Below are positions 13,850 through 20,332 of a DNA stretch of 20,332 bases, piece after piece. This stretch comes from Candidatus Omnitrophota bacterium (lineage in GTDB: Bacteria > Omnitrophota > Gorgyraeia > B26-G9): NCBI GenBank assembly GCA_018399295.1, contig JAGYOO010000002.1, positions 1-20,332 of the forward strand, written 5' to 3'. The notes beneath the pieces are model-generated. The model worked only from the letters and a program-made list of their open reading frames with translations, did not search any database and was not told the DNA's origin. How positions within the stretch are numbered: position 1 is the first letter of the stretch; each line of letters begins with the position of its first letter. Made by a program: the position numbers and the translations under genes.

Positions 13850-15538
13850 CTAAACCTCCAGAGTAGTCAAATGCAGCAATTCTTCGACGGTCGTCAACCC
13901 CTGCCGCACCTTGCAGATGGCATCTTCTCTAAGGGTCTTCATCCCGTTAAGAATCGCCTGTTCCCGGATCTTTTCCACCGAAGCCCGATCCAACACCAGG
14001 GAACGCAGGTCCTCATCAAAAATAAGCAGCTCAAAAATACCGACGCGGTTACGGTACCCGGTGTACCCGCAAGCCTCACAGCCTTTGCCCCGGACGAGCA
14101 TAATCTCTTCCTGTGGATCCGCTCCCAGCAATTCCCTCTCCTTCTCATCGGCGGGGTACTCCTGACGACAGCGATCACAGACCTTGCGTAAGAGCCGCTG
14201 CGCCAGAACCGCTTCCAGTGATGAAGCTATTAGAAAGGCCTCTACTCCCATATCCATCAGCCTGGTGACCGCGCTGGGGGCATCGTTGGTATGCAGAGTA
14301 GAAAATACCAGATGACCGGTAAGCGAGGCGTGAATAGCCATATGAACTGTTTCCGTATCCCGAATCTCTCCTACCATTACGATATCCGGGTCCTGCCGGA
14401 GAATATGCCTTAGAACCAGTGGAAAAGTAAGGTTTATCTTTGGCCGCACCGACACCTGGATCAGTCCGGCGAGGTCAAATTCAACCGGGTCTTCGACGGT
14501 TATTATCTTGACCTCTTCCCGGTTGATCTCATTAAGACATGAATACTGGCTTGTAGTCTTGCCACAACCGGTAGGACCGGTACTTAAGACTATGCCAAAC
14601 GGCTTCCGAATAATCCCTCGCAACTTTTTCCGGGTCGCCTCTTCCAGGCCCAGCTCATCCAGCGAAAGCCTGACCGCTTCCCGGTCAAGAACACGAATAA
14701 CAATGCTCTCCCCGAAAATCGTCGGCAGGCAGGATATCCGCAGATCGACCAGCCCGCCCTGGATCTTCACGAAAGTGCGTCCATCCTGCGGCAACCGGGT
14801 CTCGGCAATATTAAGGTTGGCCATGATCTTTATCCGCGAGGCTATGGCCTGATGAAGCTCCAACGGCGGGTTGGCAATATCATAAAGCACTCCATCGACC
14901 CGATACCTTATTTTGAATTTTTTCTGAAAAGGCTCGAAGTGAATGTCTGAGGCCTGCTTACTGATCGCCTTCAGCAGGATCATATTGATCAGCTTTACTA
15001 TCGGCAGCTGGCCTTCATCATCCGCCGCCAGCACGCCTTTTTCCATTCCGGCCGCCCCGCTGATCTCGGCGAATATCTCGTCTACGGAAGCGGAATCTCT
15101 GCCGTAATATTTCTGGATCGCCTGGTTGATCTCTTCAATAGTGGTTATCTTCCCCTTTACCTCGCAATTAAGCATAAACCGCAGGTCATCGAAGATACTA
15201 AGGTTAAGCGGTTCACTGGTAGCAACCGTCAGGATGCCTCTTTCAAACGACAACGGGATTATGTTGTATAACCTAGCCAGGGAACCGGGCACCTTTTCCA
15301 GAACAGCTTGGGAGATATCCACCTTTCCGAGAGCTATCGGCTCCATTCCCGCCTGAATTCCGAGGGCCCGCAACAGATCAGCTTCCTTGAGGTATCCGTG
15401 TTCAATGAGGATCTCCCCTAACAGCTTTCCGGATAAGCGCTGTTCTTCCAGACCGCGCTCCAGCTGTTCTTCGCTGACAAGGCCCCGCTCCCGGAGTATT
15501 TCTCCGATAGTCCTGAACCGAAAATTCAGATTTTCCAT
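13850..15538 (-). CDS. pilB: Pilus/type II assembly ATPase PilB/GspE family (copy next to pilC)
   Basis: Hexameric ATPase of this family drive addition of pilin subunits through PilC. The 562-residue product has an N-terminal MshEN/T2SSE_N region (about 8-150, with IGEILRERGLVSEEQLERGL), the linked N2 domain, and the ATPase core. Seen are Walker A GPTGCGKT (321-328), the Asp box with VEDPVEFDL (348-356), Walker B DIVMVGEIRD (385-394), the His box LTGHLVFSTLHTND (406-419) and four zinc-site cysteines C454, C457, C487 and C490. The Walker A has Cys where GSGK is usual. The C-terminal VRQGLTTVEELL is conserved. It lies 25 bp after pilT and 3 bp before pilC. PilB versus GspE cannot be decided from sequence alone. 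Confidence 0.93.
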   Translation of the reverse strand: MENLNFRFRTIGEILRERGLVSEEQLERGLEEQRLSGKLLGEILIEHGYLKEADLLRALGIQAGMEPIALGKVDISQAVLEKVPGSLARLYNIIPLSFERGILTVATSEPLNLSIFDDLRFMLNCEVKGKITTIEEINQAIQKYYGRDSASVDEIFAEISGAAGMEKGVLAADDEGQLPIVKLINMILLKAISKQASDIHFEPFQKKFKIRYRVDGVLYDIANPPLELHQAIASRIKIMANLNIAETRLPQDGRTFVKIQGGLVDLRISCLPTIFGESIVIRVLDREAVRLSLDELGLEEATRKKLRGIIRKPFGIVLSTGPTGCGKTTSQYSCLNEINREEVKIITVEDPVEFDLAGLIQVSVRPKINLTFPLVLRHILRQDPDIVMVGEIRDTETVHMAIHASLTGHLVFSTLHTNDAPSAVTRLMDMGVEAFLIASSLEAVLAQRLLRKVCDRCRQEYPADEKERELLGADPQEEIMLVRGKGCEACGYTGYRNRVGIFELLIFDEDLRSLVLDRASVEKIREQAILNGMKTLREDAICKVRQGLTTVEELLHLTTLEV

Positions 15539-15563
15539 AATTTAATCACCTCAAGAGGACCCT

Positions 15564-16628
15564 CTATCCTCTTTCCTGCACTTTAAGCTTCATATGTTCC
15601 TGATCAAAGGCCTTGGCCACGGCAGCCTCCGCGCTGATGATTCCCTGCGAATACAATTCGAATAACGAAGTGTCGAAGGGTTTCATCCCGTATTTGGCGC
15701 CGGTTTGAAGATCGGAAGGAATACGGTAAGTCTTCTTTTCCCGGATAAGGTTCTGGATGGACGAAGTACTTACCATTATTTCAAAAGCGGCAATCCGGCC
15801 GCGGCCGGAGGCCTTTACCAGAAGCTGCTGCGAGATCACCGCCAGTATTGATGTTGCCAACTGGGTCCGGATCTGCTCCTGCTGATTCGGCGGGAACACA
15901 TCAATGATCCTGTCCACGGTCGAAGCGGCGCTGGTTGTGTGCAAAGTTGCCATAACCAGATGCCCGGTTTCCGCGGCCAGAATCGCGGCCTCAATCGTAG
16001 CCAGATCCCGCATCTCCCCGACCAGAATAACATCCGGATTCTGACGCAGCCCCTTAATCAGGGCCTCGCTGAAGCTGGGAACATCGATTCCGAGTTCCCG
16101 TTGCGTAATTATCCCTTTTTTATGGGAATGATAATATTCAATCGGATCTTCAATCGTGATTATGTGCGCGTCCCGCTCGGTATTGATGAAATCAGTCATC
16201 GTCGCCAGTGTAGTTGTCTTGCCGCTCCCGGTCGGTCCGGTTACCAGCAGCAGTCCGCGCGAACGAAACAAAAGTTCACGGATACCTTTAGGCAATCCGA
16301 TCTCATCGAAAGTAAGCAGGTGATTGGAAATCAGCCGCAGGGCCAGTCCATAATGCCCTTTCTGCTTATAGGCCGATACCCTGAACCGCGCGACCTTCTC
16401 AAACGCGAATCCGAAATCAACTCCTCCGATCTCCTGAATACGGCGCTGATTCTCGCTGCTGGTAATAGACTTCATCAACCGTTCAGTATCCTCTGGCAAA
16501 AGCTGTTCGTAATTCAGCGAGACCAGCGACCCGTCCACGCGTAAGGTAGGCGGTTTTCCAACGGTTAGATGTAAATCCGATGCGTTGTGCTTCACGCAAA
16601 GCTGCAATAACCCGCCAATATCCACCAT
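15564..16628 (-). CDS. pilT: Pilus retraction ATPase PilT
   Basis: PilT depolymerises type IV pili, powering twitching and DNA uptake. At 354 residues it has the short PilT form without the long N-terminal domain of PilB. Signatures are [18 protein letters not shown] (16-33), Walker A GPTGSGKT (131-138), the Asp box TIEDPIEY (158-165), Walker [11 protein letters not shown] (199-208), the His box [11 protein letters not shown] (221-231) and the retraction-specific helix [10 protein letters not shown] (290-299), the counterpart of AIRNLIRE. There are no zinc cysteines. A strong GGGGGAG (16635-16641 on the plus strand as its complement) precedes the ATG. The 114-bp gap upstream contains inverted repeats that could hide this ribosome binding site. 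Its presence is the best argument for true pili rather than only type II secretion. Confidence 0.96.
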   Translation of the reverse strand: MVDIGGLLQLCVKHNASDLHLTVGKPPTLRVDGSLVSLNYEQLLPEDTERLMKSITSSENQRRIQEIGGVDFGFAFEKVARFRVSAYKQKGHYGLALRLISNHLLTFDEIGLPKGIRELLFRSRGLLLVTGPTGSGKTTTLATMTDFINTERDAHIITIEDPIEYYHSHKKGIITQRELGIDVPSFSEALIKGLRQNPDVILVGEMRDLATIEAAILAAETGHLVMATLHTTSAASTVDRIIDVFPPNQQEQIRTQLATSILAVISQQLLVKASGRGRIAAFEIMVSTSSIQNLIREKKTYRIPSDLQTGAKYGMKPFDTSLFELYSQGIISAEAAVAKAFDQEHMKLKVQERG

Positions 16629-16634
16629 TTTATT

Positions 16635-16666
16635 CTCCCCCTGTTTTGGGGTTTAGGACCGGGGAG
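16635..16666 (-). promoter_or_regulatory. Possible SD-sequestering hairpin before pilT
   Basis: In the transcript, CTCCCC (complement of 16661-16666) is exactly complementary to GGGGAG (complement of 16635-16640), which is the pilT Shine-Dalgarno. The stem would be six G-C rich pairs with a 20-nt loop. It would hide the ribosome binding site. Its loop contains one arm of the other repeat at 16650-16657, so the two folds exclude each other. Confidence 0.4.
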
Positions 16667-16702
16667 GGGGAAATTGCGTCAGACTTCCCTCAAACCTAAA
16701 CC
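16650..16702. repeat. 8-bp inverted repeat in pilT leader
   Basis: GGTTTAGG (16650-16657) and CCTAAACC (16695-16702) form a perfect 8-bp inverted repeat 37 bases apart. Inside it, GAGGG and CCCTC could pair and stack on it. If formed in RNA, this fold would consume the CTCCCC that otherwise pairs with the pilT Shine-Dalgarno. Confidence 0.45.
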
Positions 16703-16708
16703 GGTTTA
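16697..16708. repeat. Perfect 12-bp palindrome upstream of pilT
   Basis: TAAACCGGTTTA is a perfect palindrome in the gap between the upstream ATPase gene and pilT. It could be an operator for a dimeric regulator. A weak -10-like TATAAA overlaps it on the minus strand, but no acceptable -35 accompanies it, so a promoter here is doubtful. Confidence 0.4.
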
Positions 16709-16742
16709 TATGCCAGATTGGTAAAACTTTGATCTGTTTCTT

Positions 16743-18380
16743 CTACTCTTCCGGAACCGGTCCATCCACAACATCACTTTGGGTTATCCGGACAAGCTCC
16801 TGCACTGTAGTCAAGCCTTGCAAGACCTTATTGCGAGCGTGTTCACGCAAAGTCATCATTCCCTTTTTCCGGGCTGATTCCCGGATAAGTGAAGCCGGTT
16901 CATGACGATGGGCAAGGCCGCGGATATCGTCATCTATCACCAGAAACTCAAATATTCCCGTACGCCCCCGGTAGCCTGTCTGCGAACATTCCGGACAGCC
17001 GACGGCCCGGTACAGTACTGTATCCGGCGAAACGGCCAGAATCTTAGCCTCATCGCGCGGTGCCGGATAAGGCTGACGGCAAGCCGGACAAAGCATCCGA
17101 ATCAGTCGCTGCGCCAATACCGCGCGCAGAGTGGCCGCGACAAGATACGGCTTTATACCCATATCCACGAGACGGGTAATCGCGCTGGCCGCGTCATTAG
17201 TATGAAGGGTACTGAATATAAGATGCCCGGTAAGCGCCGATTGAATGGCAATATGCGCGGTTTCCAGGTCACGGATCTCTCCCACCATAATAACATCCGG
17301 AGCCTGCCGCAGCATCGACCTGAGAACACGGGCGAAGGAGAGACCGATATTAGGTTTAACCTGGACCTGGTTTATCCCTTCCATCTGATACTCAACGGGA
17401 TCCTCTACGGTTAAAATCTTTTTTTCAGCCCGGTCAATTCCCTGCAATACCGCGTAGAGACTGGTGCTTTTACCGCTGCCGGTAGGTCCGGTCACGAGAA
17501 TAATCCCATGCGGAGTAGTTGTTAACCGCTTAAAAACATTCAACTGATCCAGCGAAAAACCCAGATCTTCGACCCTCAGAATACGCCGGTCGAGTATACG
17601 CATTACCACACTTTCCCCATACTGGGCCGGCAGAGTAGAGATGCGCAGATCCAGCTCTTTGGAATCAAATCCGGTCCGGATCCGCCCGTCCTGAGGCAAT
17701 CGTTTTTCCGACAGGTCCATGCCGGCCAGAAGCTTTATCCGGCTGATAAGGGTGGGCTGAATATTTTTCTCAGGGGACTGAAACTCCCGAAGCATACCGT
17801 CGATACGGTAGCGGATCCGGATAGAGTCGCGCATCGGTTCGATATGGATATCGCTGGCGCGGCGCTGATTAGCGTCAGTAATCAGCTGATTAACCAGCCG
17901 GATTACCGGCGCGTCCGCTTCCGCCGCGGCCTTAACCATCATTTCAGATGAAGGCGCGGGAAAGTACTTGTTCAGCAGCGGATCCAGCTCTTCTGCGCGG
18001 ATAAGCCGGCCGGCCAAACGTTTTCCCATTACATGGGAGAAGTAATTAAGCGACAGAAAATTAAGCGGAGTATCAATTCCCAAGACCAGGACATCATCCT
18101 TCTGCTCCAACGGAAGCAGGCGATGACGACGGGCAAAATCCGGATCAAGCAAAGAAAGCTCAGGCATCAATCGGTCCGGAAGAGGATTATATTCCCATCC
18201 CAGCTCTTCGATAATCAATTCATCAAGAGCTCCATCGGTTACGGCACCCGCGCGCGTAAGCAGCAGGATTATCCCCTCGCCGGTTTTTTCCTGTTCCGCG
18301 AGCACGGTTTCCAGGCGGTGGGAATCGATAACACCTTTGGCCGTAAGAAAATCGATTACAAGCTTTCGCTCATTCAACAT
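16743..18380 (-). CDS. Second PilB/GspE-family assembly ATPase
   Basis: This 545-residue protein is a second assembly ATPase, upstream of pilT. It has an N-terminal MshEN-like region (about 1-140), then the ASDIHIEP segment (175-182), the LPQDGR loop (228-233), Walker A GPTGSGKS (298-305), the Asp box VEDPVEY (325-331), Walker B DVIMVGEIRD (362-371), the His box LTGHLIFSTLHTNDA (383-397) and zinc cysteines C431, C434, C462 and C465. All catalytic motifs look intact and are more canonical than in the copy beside pilC. The ATG lies inside the tpiA end (7-bp overlap), so translation is probably coupled to a glycolytic gene. It may serve a separate substrate set such as type II pseudopilins, or alternate with the other ATPase; sequence does not decide this. 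Confidence 0.92.
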   Translation of the reverse strand: MLNERKLVIDFLTAKGVIDSHRLETVLAEQEKTGEGIILLLTRAGAVTDGALDELIIEELGWEYNPLPDRLMPELSLLDPDFARRHRLLPLEQKDDVLVLGIDTPLNFLSLNYFSHVMGKRLAGRLIRAEELDPLLNKYFPAPSSEMMVKAAAEADAPVIRLVNQLITDANQRRASDIHIEPMRDSIRIRYRIDGMLREFQSPEKNIQPTLISRIKLLAGMDLSEKRLPQDGRIRTGFDSKELDLRISTLPAQYGESVVMRILDRRILRVEDLGFSLDQLNVFKRLTTTPHGIILVTGPTGSGKSTSLYAVLQGIDRAEKKILTVEDPVEYQMEGINQVQVKPNIGLSFARVLRSMLRQAPDVIMVGEIRDLETAHIAIQSALTGHLIFSTLHTNDAASAITRLVDMGIKPYLVAATLRAVLAQRLIRMLCPACRQPYPAPRDEAKILAVSPDTVLYRAVGCPECSQTGYRGRTGIFEFLVIDDDIRGLAHRHEPASLIRESARKKGMMTLREHARNKVLQGLTTVQELVRITQSDVVDGPVPEE

Positions 18381-19141
18381 TCAGAAGCCGATACCTCCTG
18401 GATCATCTTTAAAAACGAATCCGGTTCCAGCCCGGCCCCGCCGACAAGCGCTCCATCGACATCCGGCTGAAGCATGATCGATTTTATATTCTCCGGCTTG
18501 GTACTGCCGCCGTACTGAATCCTGACCGCGTTCGCGAATTCCCCGCCGCAAATCTCGCCAAGTAACTTCCGGATGTAGCGATGGACTTCCTGCGCCTGTT
18601 CCGGGGAAGCGGTCTTTCCGGTCCCGATCGCCCAAACGGGCTCGTAGGCGATTACCGTCTCTTTCAGATCAGCAACCGGAATATCCTTGAGCGCGCCCCT
18701 TATCTGTTCTTCAATCACGGAAAAGGTTTTTTCCTGTTCCCGCTGATCAAGGGTCTCTCCCACGCAGATTATCGGTTTCAATCCCGCGACAACCGCGGAC
18801 TTCACCTTGCGATTGACCATCTCATCCGATTCCTTGAAAATATGGCGGCGCTCGGAATGCCCCAGAATCACGTACTCGCATCCGGCATCGTCAAGCATTA
18901 CCGGTGAGACCTCTCCGGTAAATGCTCCGCTTTTTTCCCAATACATGTTCTGAGCGCCAAGTTTAACCCCAGTCCCTTCCAACTCCTGCCCCACACTGTA
19001 TAACGCGGTAAACGAAGGACAGATTACAATGTCCATGCCCCCGGGTTCCTTGATCCCCAGCGAAAACTCCCTCAGAAAATTCAAGGCCTCGGTTATAGTC
19101 TTGTTCATTTTCCAGTTGGCCGCCATTATCGGTCTACGCAT
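18374..19141 (-). CDS. tpiA: Triosephosphate isomerase
   Basis: TpiA interconverts dihydroxyacetone phosphate and glyceraldehyde 3-phosphate in glycolysis and gluconeogenesis. The product is 255 residues, normal for bacteria. It has the substrate-binding MAANWKMN (catalytic Lys 11), the electrophile His 95 in ILGHSERRH, the catalytic Glu 167 in AYEPVWAIGTGK and the phosphate-binding VGGAGLEPDSF near the C-terminus. The frame also allows a TTG two codons upstream (19147). I choose the ATG at 19139-19141, which gives the standard MRRPIMAANWK; AAGGAGG lies 10 bases upstream, whereas it would be only 4 from the TTG. The upstream neighbour is a pseudopilin rather than pgk directly, and the next gene, an assembly ATPase, overlaps its end by 7 bp. 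Confidence 0.97.
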   Translation of the reverse strand: MRRPIMAANWKMNKTITEALNFLREFSLGIKEPGGMDIVICPSFTALYSVGQELEGTGVKLGAQNMYWEKSGAFTGEVSPVMLDDAGCEYVILGHSERRHIFKESDEMVNRKVKSAVVAGLKPIICVGETLDQREQEKTFSVIEEQIRGALKDIPVADLKETVIAYEPVWAIGTGKTASPEQAQEVHRYIRKLLGEICGGEFANAVRIQYGGSTKPENIKSIMLQPDVDGALVGGAGLEPDSFLKMIQEVSASEC

Positions 19142-19159
19142 ATTCAAACTACCTCCTTT

Positions 19160-19633
19160 TTACCCTTCACTTGAGATGTCATCATCCGCTCCATTATCAT
19201 CTGCGCCGTCCGGTCCGCACGACCATATCCGATAGGTTTGCGGCGTTCCGGATACTGTGTACAGGTAAGCATTCCCCCAGGGATCTATTACCGTGGCACC
19301 AGGTATCGTCCCGCTCAGATCTCGTTCCTTAAAACTCATGTATGGCCCCTTCCAGGCGGGATCGGAAGCGACATTCGTCGCCAGATTGCTTACCAGAGCA
19401 CTGTTCCCGGAAGGCGGATAGGCACCGAAATCAGTGTGATACATGGCCAGCGCGGTTTCCAGAGAAGCGATCATGCTCTGCGTGCTGAAGACCCGGGCCC
19501 GTTGGCGGGCCGCAGTTCCTCCGCTTACCAATAACCCCGCCAGGATCAGGATCACCGCCATCACCACTAAAAGCTCGACGATGGTAAATCCCTGGCCTGA
19601 TGTTTTTGTTTTAAAACTCTTTTTAGTCATCAT
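19160..19633 (-). CDS. Type II secretion / pilus pseudopilin, GspG-like
   Basis: This 157-residue prepilin has a short positively charged leader ending SGQG, cleaved by prepilin peptidase between G15 and F16, followed by FTIVELLVVMAVILILAGLL with Glu at mature position 5. The mature form is 142 residues. The C-terminal globular part has YHTDFGAYPPSG (65-76), DPWGNAY (117-123) and an Asp-rich end, CGPDGADDNGADDD (139-152), which match the calcium-binding C-terminal loop of the major pseudopilin GspG. The start overlaps the pgk stop as ATGA; a second ATG follows directly, and no good Shine-Dalgarno is seen, so translation probably depends on coupling to pgk. tpiA follows 18 bp later. A pseudopilin between pgk and tpiA is unusual. 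A minor pilin remains possible. Confidence 0.88.
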   Translation of the reverse strand: MMTKKSFKTKTSGQGFTIVELLVVMAVILILAGLLVSGGTAARQRARVFSTQSMIASLETALAMYHTDFGAYPPSGNSALVSNLATNVASDPAWKGPYMSFKERDLSGTIPGATVIDPWGNAYLYTVSGTPQTYRIWSCGPDGADDNGADDDISSEG

Positions 19634-20332
19634 CTATCGTTCAAAACGGCGATCCCCGGCAATTCCCGTCCCTCGAGAAATTCAAGACTGGCGCCGCCAC
19701 CGGTTGACACATGGCTCATCTTATCAGCGACTTTAAACTGTTCCACCGCGCTGGCAGTGTCGCCGCCTCCGATAACACTGATCGCTTCCAGATCAGCGAC
19801 GAATTCAGCCAGGGCTTTTGTTCCATTGGCAAACGGAAACATTTCAAATACCCCTACCGGCCCGTTCCAGATGATGGTCTTTACTCCCTTTAATTTTTCC
19901 TTGAACAGCTCGACGGTTTTCGGTCCGATATCGACCCCGATCCAACCTTCTGGAATCTCTTCCCCCACCGTCTTTATCTGCGCGTCCAAAGACAGCTTAT
20001 CCGCGATCACGTTATCCACGGGCAAAATAATCCGGGTATTCGTCTGGCGCGCCTTTTCCAGAAGCCCCCGTGCGAAATCCAGCTTATCAGCTTCCAGCTT
20101 GGAGTTGCCGATTGACTTTCCCTGGGCCTTGAGAAACGTATAGGCCATCCCGCCGCCGATAAGAAACAAGTCCACCTTATCCATGAGATGTTCGATCATC
20201 TTGATCTTATCCGAGACCTTCGCTCCGCCGAGAATGGTGGCAAACGGTTTTTCCGGAGCTTCAGTAACCTTTCCCAGATATTCAATCTCTTTTTCAATAA
20301 GAAAAACCATTTTCTTATTTAGGATACTTTTA
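19630..20332 (-). CDS. pgk: Phosphoglycerate kinase, C-terminal part
   Basis: Pgk makes ATP from 1,3-bisphosphoglycerate in glycolysis. The frame enters from the right edge without a stop and ends at the TGA overlapped by the pseudopilin gene. About 234 residues are visible of a usual ~395, so roughly the first 160 lie outside the window. Visible motifs are FLIEKEIEYLGK, ILGGAKVSDKI, FLIGGGMAYTFLKA, the nucleotide-domain IIWNGPVGVFE, VIGGGDTASAVEQF and HVSTGGGASLEFLEGRELPGI. An internal ATG at 20308-20310 could be mistaken for the start; it has no Shine-Dalgarno and the frame continues upstream of it. Confidence 0.93.
   Translation of the reverse strand, partial: KSILNKKMVFLIEKEIEYLGKVTEAPEKPFATILGGAKVSDKIKMIEHLMDKVDLFLIGGGMAYTFLKAQGKSIGNSKLEADKLDFARGLLEKARQTNTRIILPVDNVIADKLSLDAQIKTVGEEIPEGWIGVDIGPKTVELFKEKLKGVKTIIWNGPVGVFEMFPFANGTKALAEFVADLEAISVIGGGDTASAVEQFKVADKMSHVSTGGGASLEFLEGRELPGIAVLNDR

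Noticed and set aside
15539..15563. Small inverted repeat AGAGG-GT-CCTCT between pilT and the downstream ATPase as a terminator
   Set aside because: The arms are only 5 bp with a 2-base gap and no following T-run; the region mainly carries the ribosome binding site.
16697..16740. Promoter with TATAAA before pilT
   Set aside because: No recognisable -35 lies at 16-18 bases and the extended -10 TG is misplaced; the site is too weak to call.
20308..20310. ATG as the start of a short, C-terminal-only Pgk
   Set aside because: The frame stays open to the window edge, there is no Shine-Dalgarno, and the protein begins in mid-domain, so it is a truncated view of a full gene.

Overview
All genes in this window are transcribed leftward (minus strand) and packed tightly, with many 1-20 bp overlaps. 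Sequence and gene order point to a Gram-negative-type bacterium: a secretin, PilP/PilO-type periplasm-spanning proteins, C+ type L31 and Rho are all present. Gene content and style (a polA-glgA-coaE-rho-rpmE-prfA run, a PilM-PilN fusion, and a PilO partner resembling the Akkermansia Amuc_1100 family) suggest the PVC/Omnitrophota neighbourhood. That placement is inferred from memory of gene order and protein style, not from a tree. No rRNA, tRNA, mobile element, prophage or CRISPR array is visible.

Layout in transcription order (right to left). (1) The 3' part of pgk enters at the right edge. A GspG-like pseudopilin overlaps it by 4 bp, then comes tpiA, so a secretion/pilus gene sits inside a glycolytic gene pair. 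(2) A PilB/GspE-family ATPase overlaps tpiA by 7 bp. It is followed by the retraction ATPase pilT, a second PilB/GspE ATPase and the platform protein pilC. (3) A 196-bp gap holds a strong sigma70-type promoter with an extended -10, repeated inverted sequences near the predicted start, and a leader of about 130 nt. This drives a PilM-PilN fusion, a PilO/Amuc_1100-like protein, a PilP/GspC-like protein and a secretin, joined by three successive ATGA overlaps. (4) After an 80-bp gap come polA, glgA, coaE and rho. (5) A second clear promoter sits directly after rho and drives rpmE, prfA and a partial gene at the left edge, possibly prmC.

The pilus genes together encode two assembly ATPases, a retraction ATPase, the inner-membrane platform, the alignment complex (M-N, O, P) and the outer-membrane secretin. 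The major pilin, prepilin peptidase and pilotin are not in the window. The machine mixes type IV pilus traits (PilT, a nucleotide-binding PilM) with type II secretion traits (a GspL-like fused M-N protein and a calcium-loop GspG-like pseudopilin). The rest is housekeeping: glycolysis, glycogen synthesis, CoA synthesis, DNA polymerase I, transcription termination and translation termination.

The most noteworthy points are the PilM-PilN fusion, the Amuc_1100-like partner, the internal repeat in the PilP-like protein, the pilM-operon promoter with operator-like repeats, a possible Shine-Dalgarno-sequestering leader in front of pilT, and the embedding of pilus genes between glycolytic genes. I see no wholly new system; most of the window is a recognisable pilus/secretion locus with unusual details.
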